The notes beneath the pieces are model-generated. The model made no database searches, was not told the origin of the DNA, and worked only from the letters and a program-made list of their open reading frames with translations. Positions 48,901-60,990 of a DNA stretch of 64,000 nt are shown here, one piece after another. The stretch lies in contig NC_079878.1 in the NCBI RefSeq assembly GCF_029227915.1, positions 2,854,001-2,918,000 on the forward strand, given 5' to 3'. The stretch is from Hydractinia symbiolongicarpus. Taxonomy: Eukaryota > Cnidaria > Hydrozoa > Anthoathecata > Hydractiniidae. A program made the position numbers and the translations under genes. Numbering within the stretch: position 1 is the first letter of the stretch; each line of letters starts with the position of its first letter.

Positions 48901-50156
48901 AAAAAATCGTTCGGGAAATGAGTTTACTCCCTGGGTACTTTCTTTGAATACTTTTGACTATATGGGCCGAGTCCGGTGTTTACGGGAAATGGCGGGTTTT
49001 CGTTTGCCGGCAATTAAACTTCTTTCTTTCAGCGTCTCATCAAAAATGAAAACATTTTTGAAAACTACAAGTCTCATGCGTTTTAGTGGTGAAAAGATAC
49101 TTTAAAAAATCGTTCGGGAAATGAGTTTACTCCCTGGGTACTTTCTTTGTATACTTTTGACAATACGGGCCGAGTCGGGGATTTACGGGAAGTCGCGGGT
49201 TTTCGTTTGCCGGCGATTAAACTTCTTTTATTCAGCGTCTCATCAAAAATGAAAACATTTTTAAAAACTACAAGTCTCATGGGCTTTAGTGGTTAAATAA
49301 TAATTTAAAAAATCGTTCGGGAAATGAGTTTACTCCCTGGGTACTTTCTTTGTATACTTTTGACTATACGGGCCGAGTCCGGGATTTACGGGAAATCCCG
49401 GGTTTTCGTTTGCTGGCGATTAAACCACTTTCATTAAGCGTCTCATTAAAAATGAAAACATTTCTGAAAACTACAGGTCTCATGCGTTTTAGTGGTGAAA
49501 AAATAATTTAAAGAATCGTTTAGGAAATGAATTTACTCCCTGGGTACTTTCTTTGTATACTTTTGACTATACGGCCCGAATCCGGGATTTACGGGAAGTC
49601 GCGGGTTTTCGTTTGCCGGCGATTAAACTTCTTTTATTCAGAGTCTCATCAAAAATGAAAACATTTTTAAAAATTACAAGTCCCATGCGTTTTAGTGGTG
49701 AAAAGATACTTTAAAAAATCGTTTTGGAAATGAGTTTACTCCCTGGGTACTTTCTTTGTATACTTTTGACTATACGGGCCGAGTCCGGGGTTTACGGGAA
49801 ATGGCGGGTTTCGTTTGCCGGCGATTAAACTTCTTATATTCAGCGTCTCATCAAAAATGAAAACATTTTTGAAAACTACAAGTCTCATGCGTTTTAGTGG
49901 TAAAAAGATAATTTAAAAAATCGTTTTGGAAATGAGTTTACTCACAGGGTACTTTCTTTGTATACATTTGACTATACGGGCCAAGCCTGGGATTTACGGG
50001 AAATCGCGGGTTTTCGTTTGCCGGCGATTAAACCACTTTCATTAAGCGTCTCATCAAAAATGAAAATATTTATAAAAATTACAAGTCTCATGCGTTTTAG
50101 TGGTGAAAAAAAACTTAAAAAATCGTTCGGGAAATGAGTTTACTCCCTGGGTACTT
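48900..50156 (+). repeat. Six-monomer HOR of about 1,216 bp (TTTGAATAC subtype zone)
   Basis: A monomer with TCTTTGAATACTTTTGAC, TATATGGGCCGAGTCCGGTG and CTTCTTTCTTTCAG sits at 48,941 and again at 50,157. Between them the order is a GACAATACGGG monomer, a GCTGGCG B monomer, a CGGCCCGAATCC monomer, a GGCGGGTTTCG monomer and a B monomer. Confidence 0.78.
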
Positions 50157-52830
50157 TCTTTGAATACTTTTGACTATATGGGCCGAGTCCGGTGTTTACG
50201 GGAAATGGCGGGTTTTCGTTTGCCGGCAATTAAACTTCTTTCTTTCAGCGTCTCATCAAAAATGAAAACATTTTTGAAAACTACAAGTCTCATGCGTTTT
50301 AGTGGTGAAAAGATACTTTAAAAAATCGTTCGGGAAATGAGTTTACTCCCTGGGTACTTTCTTTGTATACTTTTGACAATACGGGCCGAGTCCGGGATTT
50401 ACGGGAAGTTGCGGGTTTTCGTTTGCCCGCGATTAAACTTCTTTTATTCAGCGTCTCATCAAAAATGAAAACATTTTTAAAAACTACAAGTCTCATGGGC
50501 TTTAGTGGTTAAATAATAATTTAAAAAATCGTTCGGGAAATGAGTTTACTCCCTGGGTACTTTCTTTGTATACTTTTGACTATACGGGCCCAGTCCGGGA
50601 TTTACGGGAAATCGCGGGTTTTCGTGTGCCGGCGATTAAACTTCTTTTATTCAGCGTCCCATCAAAAATGAAAACATTTTTAAAAATTACAAGTCTCATA
50701 CGTTTTAGTGCTGAAAAGATACTTTAAAAAATCGTTTTGGAAATGAGTTTACTCACAGGGTACTTTCTTTGTATACATTCGACTATACGGGCCAAGCCCG
50801 GGATTTACGGGAAATCGCGGGTTTTCGTTTGCTGGCGATTAAACCACTTTCATTAAGCGTCTCTTCAAAAATGAAAACATTTCTGAAAACTACAGGTCTC
50901 ATGCGTTTTAGTGGTGAAAAAATAATTTAAAGAATCGTTTAGGAAATGAGTTTACTCCCTGGGTACTTTCTTTGTATACTTTTGACTATACGGCCCGAAT
51001 CCGGGATTTACGGGAAGTCGCGGGTTTTCGTTTGCCGGCGATTAAACTTCTTTTATTCAGACTCTCATCAAAAATGAAAACATTTTTAAAAACTACAAGT
51101 CTCATCGGCTTTAGTGGTGAAATAATAATTTAAAAAATCGTTCGGGAAATGAGTTTACTCCCTGGGTACTTTCTTTGTATACTTTTGACTATACGGGCTG
51201 AGTCAGGGATTTACGGGAAATCGCAGGTTTTCGTTTGCCGGCGATTAAACTTCTTTTATTCAGAGTCTCATCAAAAATGAAAACATTTTTAAAAATTACA
51301 AGTCCCATGCGTTTTAGTGGTGAAAAGATACTTTAAAAAATCGTTTTGGAAATGAGTTTACTCCCTGGGTACTTTCTTTGTATACTTTTGACTATACGGG
51401 CCGAGTCAGGGGTTTACGGGAAATGGCGGGTTTCGTTTGCCGGCGATTAAACTTCTTATATTCAGCGTCTCATCAAAAATGAAAACATTTTTGAAAACTA
51501 CAAGTCTCATGCGTTTTAGTGGTAAAAAGATAATTTAAAAAATCGTTTTGGAAATGAGTTTACTCACAGGATACTTTCTTTGTATACATTTGACTATACG
51601 GGCCAAGCCTGGGATTTACGGGAAATCGCGGGTTTTCGTTTGCCGGCGATTAAACCACTTTCATTAAGCGTCTCATCAAATATGAAAATATTTATAAAAA
51701 TTACAAGTCTCATGCGTTTTAGTGGTGAAAAAAAAACTTAAAAAATCGTTCGGGAAATGAGTTTACTCCCTGGGTACTTTCTTTGAATACTTTTGACTAT
51801 ATGGGCCGAGTCCGGTGTTTACGGGAAATGGCGGGTTTTCGTTTGCCGGCAATTAAACTTCTTTCTTTCAGCGTCTCATCAAAAATGAAAACATTTTTGA
51901 AAACTACAAGTCTCATGCGTTTTAGTGGTGAAAAGATACTTTAAAAAATCGTTCGGGAAATGAGTTTACTCCCTGGGTACTTTCTTTGTATACTTTTGAC
52001 AATACGGGCCGAGTCCGGGATTTACGGGAAGTCGCGGGTTTTCGTTTGCCGGCGATTAAACTTCTTTTATTCAGCGTCTCATCAAAAATGAAAACATTTT
52101 TAAAAACTACAAGTCTCATGGGCTTTAGTGGTTAAATAATAATTTAAAAAATCGTTCGGGAAATGAGTTTACTCCCTGGGTACTTTCTTTGTATACTTTT
52201 GACTATACGGGCCCAGTCCGGGATTTACGGGAAATCGCTGGTTTTCGTGTGCCGGCGATTAAACTTCTTTTATTCAGCGTCCCATCAAAAATGAAAACAT
52301 TTTTAAAAATTACAAGTCTCGTACGTTTTAGTGCTGAAAAGATACTTTAAAAAATCGTTTTGGAAATGAGTTTACTCACAGGGTACTTTCTTTGTATACA
52401 TTCGACTATACGGGCCAAGCCCGGGATTTACGGGAAATCGCGGGTTTTCGTTTGCTGGTGATTAAACCACTTTCATTAAGCGTCTCATCAAAAATGAAAA
52501 CATTTCTGAAAACTACAGGTCTCATGCGTTTTAGTGGTGAAAAAATAATTTAAAGAATCGTTTAGGAAATGAGTTTACTCCCTGGTTACTTTCTTTGTAT
52601 ACTTTTGACTATACGGCCCGAATCCGGGATTTACGGGAAGTCGCGGGTTTTCGTTTGCCGGCGATTAAACTTCTTTTATTCAGCCTCTCATCAAAAATGA
52701 AAACATTTTTAAAAACTACAAGTCTCATGGGCTTTAGTGGTGAAATAATAATTTAAAAAATCGTTCGGGAAATGAGTTTACTCCCTGGGTACTTTCTTTG
52801 TATACTTTTGACTATACGGGCTGAGTCAGG
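50157..52830 (+). repeat. Eight-monomer HOR of 1,623 bp, one full and one partial copy
   Basis: The TTTGAATAC monomer recurs at 51,780, 1,623 bp after 50,157. The order is kept, including AGTGCTGAAAAGATAC and TTTAAAGAATCGTTTAGG. The extra two monomers over the 1,216-bp form are a CCCAGTCC monomer and a GGCTGAGTCAGGG monomer. The second copy breaks off near 52,830. Confidence 0.8.
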
Positions 52831-52839
52831 GATTTACGG

Positions 52840-53489
52840 GAAATCGCAGGTTTTCGTTTGCCGGCGATTAAACTTCTTTTATTCAGCGTCTCATCAAAAA
52901 TGAAAACACTTTTGAAAACTACAAGTCTCATGCGTTTTAGTGGTGAAAAAATAATTTAAAAAATTGTTTTGGAAATGAGTTTAATCACAGGGTACTTTCT
53001 TTGTATACATGGGAAATGAGTTTACTCCCTGGGTACTTTCTTTGTATACTTTTGACTATACGGGCCCAGTCCGTGATTTACGGGAAATCGCGGGTTTTCG
53101 TGTGCCGGCGATTAAACTTCTTTTATTCAGCGTCCCATCAAAAATGAAAACATTTTTAAAAATTACAAGTCTCATACGTTTTAGTGGTGAAAAGATACTT
53201 TAAAAAATCGTTTTGGAAATGAGTTTACTCACAGGGTACTTTCTTTGTATACATTCGACTATACGGGCCAAGCCCGGGATTTACGGGAAATCGCGGGTTT
53301 TCGTTTGCCGGCGATTAAACCACTTTCATTAAGCGTCTCATCAAAAATGAAAACATTTCTGAAAACTACAGGTCTCATGCGTTTTAGTGGTGAAAAAATA
53401 ATTTAAAAAATCGTTCAGGAAATGAGTTTACTCCCTGGGTACTTTCTTTGTATACTTTTGACTATACGGGCCGAGTCCGGGATTTACGG
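52840..53489 (+). repeat. 650-bp tandem duplication with truncated unit, copy 1
   Basis: Three full monomers plus one 41-bp truncated unit. The GTCCGTGATTTACGGG and AAAATTGTTTTGG variants recur exactly 650 bp later. Its left edge follows the GGCTGAGTCAGGG core near 52,830. Confidence 0.87.
52975..53015 (+). repeat. Truncated 41-bp monomer (10 of 13)
   Basis: Same junction and marker, about 36 kb from the previous truncated unit. It lies in the first copy of a 650-bp tandem duplication. Confidence 0.92.
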
Positions 53490-54139
53490 GAAATCGCAGG
53501 TTTTCGTTTGCCGGCGATTAAACTTCTTTTATTCAGCGTCTCATCAAAAATGAAAACACTTTTGAAAACTACAAGTCTCATGCGTTTTAGTGGTGAAAAA
53601 ATAATTTAAAAAATTGTTTTGGAAATGAGTTTAATCACAGGGTACTTTCTTTGTATACATGGGAAATGAGTTTACTCCCTGGGTACTTTCTTTGTATACT
53701 TTTGACTATACGGGCCCAGTCCGTGATTTACGGGAAATCGCGGGTTTTCGTGTGCCGGCGATTAAACTTCTTTTATTCAGCGTCCCATCAAAAATGAAAA
53801 CATTTTTAAAAATTACAAGTCTCATACGTTTTAGTGGTGATTAGATACTTTAAAAAATCGTTTTGGAAATGAGTTTACTTACAGGGTACTTTCTTTGTAT
53901 ACATTCGACTATACGGGCCAAGCCCGGGATTTACGGGAAATCGCGGGTTTTCGTTTGCCGGCGATTAAACCACTTTCATTAAGCGTCTCATCAAAAATGA
54001 AAACATTTCTGAAAACTACAGGTCTCATGCGTTTTAGTGGTGAAAAAATAATTTAAAAAATCGTTCAGGAAATGAGTTTACTCCCTGGGTACTTTCTTTG
54101 TATACTTTTGACTATACGGGCCGAGTCCGGGATTTACGG
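53490..54139 (+). repeat. 650-bp tandem duplication with truncated unit, copy 2
   Basis: Near-perfect copy of 52,840-53,489. Differences include GTGGTGATTAGATAC near 53,834 in place of GTGGTGAAAAGATAC, and TTTACTTACAGGG near 53,874. Matching ends before CAGAGTCTC near 54,184. Confidence 0.87.
53625..53665 (+). repeat. Truncated 41-bp monomer (11 of 13)
   Basis: Same junction, exactly 650 bp (3 x 203 + 41) after the unit at 52,975. Confidence 0.92.
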
Positions 54140-54403
54140 GAAATCGCAGGTTTTCGTTTGCCGGCGATTAAACTTCTTTTATTCAGAGTCTCATCAAAAA
54201 TGAAAACATTTTTGTAAACTACAAGTCCCATGCGTTTTAGTGGTGAAAAGATAATTTAAAAAATCGCTTTGGAAATGAGTTTACTCACAGCGTACTTTCT
54301 TTGTATACATTTGACTATACGGGCCGAGTCCGGGATTTACGGGAAATCGCAGGTTTTCGTTTGCCGGCGATTAAACTTCTTTTATTCAGCGTCTCATCAA
54401 AAA
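54140..54403 (+). repeat. Satellite monomers linking two duplicated blocks
   Basis: Just over one monomer, with CTCACAGCGTAC near 54,282 and a B-type left half joined to an A-type core (CATTTGACTATACGGGCCGAG). This is a chimera of the two main lineages. Confidence 0.65.
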
Positions 54404-55544
54404 TGAAAACACTGTTGAAAACTACAAGTCTCATGCGTTTTAGTGGTGAAAAAATAATTTAAAAAATCGTTCGGGAAATGAGTTTACTCCCTGGGTACTT
54501 TCATTGTATACTTTTGACTATACGGGCCCCGTCCGGGATTTACGGGAAATCGCGGATTTTCGTGTGCCGGCGATTAAACTTCTTTTATTCAGCGTCCCAT
54601 CAAAAATGAAAACATTTTTAAAAACTACAAGTCTCATGCGTTTTAGTGGTGAAAAGATACTTTAAAAAATCGTTTTGGAAATGAGTTTACTCACAGGGTA
54701 CTTTCTTTGTATACATTCGACTATACGGGCCAAGCCCGGGATTTACGGGAAATCGCGGGTTTTCGTTTGCCGGCGATTAAACCACTTTCATTAAGCGTCT
54801 CATCAAAAATGAAAACATTTCTGAAAACTACAGGTCTCATGCGTTTTAGTGGTGAAAAAATAATTTAAAAAATCGTTCGGGAAATGAATTTACTCCCTGG
54901 GTACTTTCTTTGTATATTTTTGACTATACGGGCCGAGTCGGGGATTTACGGGAAGTCGCGGGTTTTCGTTTGATGGCGATTAAACGTCTTTTATTCAGCG
55001 TCTCATCAAAAATGATAACATTTTTAAAAACTACAAGTCTCATGGGCTTTAGTGGTTAAAAAATAATTTAAAAAATCGTTCGGGAAATGAGTTTACTTCC
55101 TGGGTACTTTCTTTGTATGCATTCGACTATACGGGCCAAGCCCGGGATTTACGGGAAATCGCGGGTTTTCGTTTGCCGGCGATTAAACCACTTTCATTAA
55201 GCGTCTCATCAAAAATGAAAACATTTCTGAAAACTACAAGTCTCATGCGTTTTAGTGGTGAAAAAATAATTTAAAAAATCGTTCGGGAAATGAGTTTACT
55301 CCCTGGGTACTTTCTTTGTATACTTTTGACTATACGGCCCGAATCCGGCATTTACGGGAAGTCGCGGGTTTTCGTTTGCCGGCGATTAAACTTCTTTTAT
55401 TCAGCGTCTCATCAAAAATGAAAACATTTCTAAAAACTACAAGTCTCATGGGCTTTAGTGGTGAAATAATAATTTAAAAAATTGTTCGGGAAATGAGTTT
55501 ACTCCCTGGGTACTTTCTTTGTATACTTTTGACTATACGGGCCG
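54404..55544 (+). repeat. Block duplicated 8,604 bp upstream, copy 2
   Basis: Copy of 45,800-46,940 with few changes: ACGGGCCCCGTCCGGG near 54,522, CGCGGATTTTCG near 54,550 and TTTGATGGCGATT near 54,970. Constant offset and shared private variants show one long-range duplication event. Confidence 0.85.
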
Positions 55545-57499
55545 AGTCCGGGGTTTACGGGAAATGGCGGGTTTCGTTTGCCGGCGATTAAACTTCTTAT
55601 ATTCAGCGTCTCATCAAAAATGAAAACATTTTTGAAAACTACAAGTCTCATGCGTTTTAGTGGTAAAAAGATAATTTAAAAAATCGTTTTGGAAATGAGT
55701 TTACTCACAGGGTACTTTCTTTGTATACATTTGACTATACGGGCCAAGCCTGGGATTTACGGGAAATCGCGGGTTTTCGTTTGCCGGCGATTAAACCACT
55801 TTCATTAAGCGTCTCATCAAAAATGAAAATATTTCTAAAAATTACAAGTCTCATGCGTTTTAGTGGTGAAAAAAAAACTTAAAAAATCGTTCGGGAAATG
55901 AGTTTACTCCCTGGGTACTTTCTTTGAATACTTTTGACTATATGGGCCGAGTCTGGTGTTTACGGGAAATGGCGGGTTTTCGTTTGCCGGCAATTAAACT
56001 TCTTTCTTTCAGCGTCTCATCAAAAATGAAAACATTTTTAAAAACTGCAAGTCTCATGCGTTTTAGTGGTGAAAAAATAATTTAAAAAATCGTTCGGGAA
56101 ATGAGTTTACTCCCTGGGTACTTTCTTTGTATACTTTTGACTATACGGGCGGAGTCCGGGGTTTACGGGAAATGGCGGGTTTCGTTTGCCGGCGATTAAA
56201 CTTCTTATATTCAGCGTCTCATCAAAAATAAAAACATTTTTGAAAACTACAAGTCTCATGCGTTTTAGTGGTAAAAAGATAATTTAAAAAATCGTTTTGG
56301 AAATGAGTTTACTCACAGGGTACTTTCTTTGTATACATTTGACTATACGGGCCAATCCTGGGATTTACGGGAAATCGCGGGTTTTCGTTTGCCGGCGATT
56401 AAACCACTTTCATTAAGCGTCTCATCAAAAATGAAAATATTTCTAAAAATTACAAGTCTCATGCGTTTTAGTGGTGAAAAAAAAACTTAAAAAATCGTTC
56501 GGGAAATGAGTTTACTCCCTGGGTACTTTCTTTGAATACTTTTGACTATATGGGCCGAGTCCGGTGTTTACGGGAAATGGCGGGTTTTCGTTTGCCGGCA
56601 ATTAAACCTCTTTCTTTCAGCGTCTCATCAAAAATGAAAACATTTTTGAAAACTACAAGTCTCATGCGTTTTAGTGGTGAAAAGATACTTTAAAAAATCG
56701 TTCAGGAAATGAGTTTACTCCCTGGGTACTTTCTTTGTATACTTTTGACAATACGGGCCGAGTCGGGGATTTACGGGAAGTCGCGGGTTTTCGTTTGCCG
56801 GCGATTAAACTTCTTTTATTCAGCGTCTCATCAAAAATGAAAACATTTTTAAAAACTACAAGTCTCATGGGCTTTAGTGGTTAAATAATAATTTAAAAAA
56901 TCGTTCGGGAAATGAGTTTACTCCCTGGGTACTTTCTTTGTATACTTTTGACTATACGGGCCGAGTCCGGGATTTACGGGAAATCGCAGGTTTTCGTTTG
57001 CCGGCGATTAAACTTCTTTTATTCAGAGTCTCATCAAAAATGAAAACATTTTTGTAAACTACAAGTCCCATGAGTTTTAGTGGTGAAAAGATAATTTAAA
57101 AAATCGTTTTGGAAATGAGTTTACTCCCTGGGTACTTTCTTTGTATACTTTTGACTATACGGGCCCAGTCCGGGATTTACGGGAAATCGCGGGTTTTCGT
57201 GTGCCGGCGATTAAACTTCTTTTATTTAGCGTCCCATCAAAAATGAAAACATTTTTAAAAATTACAAGTCTCATACGTTTTAGTGCTGAAAAGATACTTT
57301 AAAAAATCGTTTTGGAAATGAGTTTACTCACAGGGTACTTTCTTTGTATACATTCGACTATACGGGCCAAGCCCGGGATTTACGGGAAATCGCGGGTTTT
57401 CGTTTGCTGGCGATTAAACCACTTTCATTAAGCGTCTCATCAAAAATGAAAACATATTTGAAAACTACAGGTCTCATGCGTTTTAGTGGTGAAAAAATA
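55545..57499 (+). repeat. TTTGAATAC subtype zone, trimer and longer repeats
   Basis: The TTTGAATAC monomer occurs at 55,921 and 56,529, 608 bp (three monomers, one base deleted) apart, with a GGCGGGTTTCG monomer and a B monomer between. The GACAATACGGG monomer follows at 56,750, then a GCAGG and a CCCAGTCC monomer, as in the zone at 49-52 kb. Confidence 0.77.
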
Positions 57500-58738
57500 A
57501 TTTAAAGAATCGTTTAGGAAATGAGTTTACTCCCTGGGTACTTTCTTTGTATACTTTTGACTATACGGCCCGAATCCGGGATTTACGGGAAGTCGCGGGT
57601 TTTCGTTTGCCGGCGATTAAACTTCTTTTATTCAGCCTCTCATCAAAAATGAAAACATTTTTAAAAACTGCAAGTCTCATGCGTTTTAGTGGTGAAAAAA
57701 TAATTTAAAAAATCGTTCGGGAAATGAGTTTACTCCCTGGGTACTTTCTTTGTATACTTTTGACTATACGGGCTGAGTCAGGGATTTACGGGAAATCTCA
57801 GGTTTTCGGTTGCCGGCGATTAAACTTCTTTTATTCAGAGTCTCATCAAAAATGAAAACATTTTTAAAAATTACAAGTCCCATGCGTTTTAGTGGTGAAA
57901 AGATACTTTAAAAAATCGTTTTGGAAATGAGTTTACTCCCTGGGTACTTTCTTTGTATACATTCGACTATACGGGCCAAGCCTGGGATTTACGGGAAATC
58001 GCGGGTTTTCGTTTGCCGGCGATTAAACCTTTTTCATTAAGCGTCTCATCAAAAATGAAAATATTTCTAAAAATTACAAGTCTCATGCGTTTTAGTGGTG
58101 AAAAAAAAACTTAAAAAATCGTTCGGGAAATGAGTTTACTCCCTGGGTACTTTCTTTGAATACTTTTGACTATATGGGCCGAGTCCGGTGTTTACGGGAA
58201 ATGGCGGGTTTTCGTTTGCCGGCAATTAAACTTCTTTCTTTCAGCGTCTCATCAAAAATGAAAACATTTTTGAAAACTACAAGTCTCATGCGTTTTAGTG
58301 GTGAAAAGATACTTTAAAAAATCGTTCGGGAAATGAGTTTACTCCCTAGGTACTTTCTTTGTATACTTTTGACAATACGGGCCGAGTCGGGGATTTACGG
58401 GAAGTCGCGGGTTTTCGTTTGCCGGCGATTAAACTTCTTTTATTCAGCGTCTCATCAAAAATGAAAACATTTTTAAAAACTACAAGTCTCATGGGCTTTA
58501 GTGGTTAAATAATAATTTAAAAAATCGTTCGGGAAATGAGTTTACTCCCTGGGTACTTTCTTTGTATACTTTTGACTATACGGGCCGAGTCCGGGATTTA
58601 CGGGAAATCGCAGGTTTTCGTTTGCCGGCGATTAAACTTCTTTTATTCAGAGTCTCATCAAAAATGAAAACATTTTTGTAAACTACAAGTCCCATGAGTT
58701 TTAGTGGTGAAAAGATAATTTAAAAAATCGTTTTGGAA

Positions 58739-58941
58739 ATGAGTTTACTCCCTGGGTACTTTCTTTGTATACTTTTGACTATACGGGCCCAGTCCGGGAT
58801 TTACGGGAAATCGCGGGTTTTCGTGTGCCGGCGATTAAACTTCTTTTATTCAGCGTCCCATCAAAAATGAAAACATTTTTAAAAATTACAAGTCTCATAC
58901 GTTTTAGTGCTGAAAAGATACTTTAAAAAATCGTTTTGGAA
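58739..58941 (+). repeat. Representative monomer, CCCAGTCC / TTTTCGTGTGCCGG subtype
   Basis: A 203-bp unit with ACGGGCCCAGTCCGGG, TTTTCGTGTGCCGG, GCGTCCCATC and AAAAATTACAAGTCTCATACG. It ends here in AGTGCTGAAAAGATAC. It is frequent from about 42.9 kb to the window end, usually followed by a B monomer. Related copies lie in the 3,977-bp array (about 8,538 and 12,515). Confidence 0.87.
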
Positions 58942-59144
58942 ATGAGTTTACTCACAGGGTACTTTCTTTGTATACATTCGACTATACGGGCCAAGCCCGG
59001 GATTTACGGGAAATCGCGGGTTTTCGTTTGCTGGCGATTAAACCACTTTCATTAAGCGTCTCATCAAAAATGAAAACATTTCTGAAAACTACAGGTCTCA
59101 TGCGTTTTAGTGGTGAAAAAATAATTTAAAAAATCGTTTAGGAA

Positions 59145-59347
59145 ATGAGTTTACTCCCTGGGTACTTTCTTTGTATACTTTTGACTATACGGCCCGAATC
59201 CGGGATTTACGGGAAGTCGCGGGTTTTCGTTTGCCGGCGATTAAACTTCTTTTATTCAGCCTCTCATCAAAAATGAAAACATTTTTAAAAACTACAAGTC
59301 TCATGGGCTTTAGTGGTGAAATAATAATTTAAAAAATCGTTCGGGAA
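59145..59347 (+). repeat. Representative monomer, CGGCCCGAATCCGGG / GGGAAGTCGCGGG subtype
   Basis: A 203-bp unit in which the first GGG run of the core is lost (TATACGGCCCGAATCCGGG) and AAATCGC is changed to AAGTCGC. The dyad flank reads CAGCCTCTCATC. It is common between about 39.8 kb and 63.8 kb, normally directly after a B monomer. Confidence 0.87.
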
Positions 59348-59752
59348 ATGAGTTTACTCCCTGGGTACTTTCTTTGTATACTTTTGACTATACGGGCTGA
59401 GTCAGGGATTTACGGGAAATCGCAGGTTTTCGTTTGCCGGCGATTAAACTTCTTTTATTCAGAGTCTCATCAAAAATGAAAACATTTTTAAAAATTACAA
59501 GTCCCATGCGTTTTAGTGGTGAAAAGATACTTTAAAAAATCGTTTTGGAAATGAGTTTACTCACAGGGTACTTTCTTTGTATACATTCGACTATACGGGC
59601 CAAGCCCGGGATTTACGGGAAATCGCGGGTTTTCGTTTGCCGCCGATTAAACTTCTTTTATTCAGCGTCTCATCAAAAATGAAAACACTTTTGAAAACTA
59701 CAAGTCTCATGCGTTTTAGTGGTAAAAAATAATTTAAAAAATTGTTTTGGAA

Positions 59753-59793
59753 ATGAGTTTAATCACAGGGTACTTTCTTTGTATACATGGGAA
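59753..59793 (+). repeat. Truncated 41-bp monomer (12 of 13)
   Basis: Same junction, preceded by a one-base-shorter A tract (GGTAAAAAATAATTT). The counterpart lies 3,491 bp downstream at 63,244. Confidence 0.92.
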
Positions 59794-60990
59794 ATGAGTT
59801 TACTCCCTGGGTACTTTCTTTGTATACTTTTGACTATACGGGCCCAGTCCGTGATTTACGGGAAATCGCGGGTTTTCGTGTGCCGGCGATTAAACTTCTT
59901 TTATTCAGCGTCCCATCAAAAATGAAAACATTTTTAAAAATTACAAGTCTCATACGTTTTAGTGGTGAAAAGATACTTTAAAAAATCGTTTTGGAAATGA
60001 GTTTACTCCCTGGGTACTTTCTTTGTATACTTTTGACAATACGGGCCGAGTCGGGGATTTACGGGAAGTCGCGGGTTTTCGTTTGCCGGCGATTAAACTT
60101 CTTTTATTCAGCGTCTCATCAAAAATGAAAACATTTTTAAAAACTACAAGTCTCATGGGCTTTAGTGGTTAAATAATAATTTAAAAAATCGTTCGGGAAA
60201 TGAGTTTACTCCCTGGGTACTTTCTTTGTATACTTTTGACTATACGGGCCGAGTCCTTGATTTACGGGAAATCGCAGGTTTTCGTTTGCCGGCGATTAAA
60301 CTTCTTTTATTCAGAGTCTCATCAAAAATGAAAACATTTTTGTAAACTACAAGTCCCATGAGTTTTAGTGGTGAAAAGATAATTTAAAAAATCGTTTTGG
60401 AAATGAGTGTACTCCCTGGGTACTTTCTTTGTATACTTTTGACTATACGGGCCCAGTCCGGGATTTACGGGAAATCGCGGGTTTTCGTGTGCCGGCGATT
60501 AAACTTCTTTTATTTAGCGTCCCATCAAAAATGAAAACATTTTTAAAAATTACAAGTCTCATACGTTTTAGTGCTGAAAAGATACTTTAAAAAATCGTTT
60601 TGGAAATGAGTTTACTCACAGGGTACTTTCTTTGTATACATTCGACTATACGGGCCAAGCCCGGGATTTACGGGAAATCGCGGGTTTTCGTTTGCTGGCG
60701 ATTAAACCACTTTCATTAAGCGTCTCATCAAAAATGAAAACATATTTGAAAACTACAGGTCTCATGCGTTTTAGTGGTGAAAAAATAATTTAAAGAATCG
60801 TTTAGGAAATTAGTTTACTCCCTGGGTACTTTCTTTGTATACTTTTGACTATACGGCCCGAATCCGGGATTTACGGGAAGTCGCGGGTTTTCGTTTGCCG
60901 GCGATTAAACTTCTTTTATTCAGTCTCTCATCAAAAATGAAAACATTTTTAAAAACTACAAGTCTCATGGGCTTTAGTGGTGAAAAAATA

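Larger units (their letters stand above)
57500..60990 (+). repeat. 3,491-bp higher-order repeat, copy 1
   Basis: Seventeen monomers plus one 41-bp truncated unit, less one base. Variants repeated 3,491 bp later include TTTTCGGTTGCCGG (near 57,804), ACCTTTTTCATTAAG (near 58,028), the TTTGAATAC monomer (58,153), CTCCCTAGGTAC (near 58,340), CCCATGAGTTTTAG (near 58,690) and the truncated unit (59,753). Confidence 0.85.
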
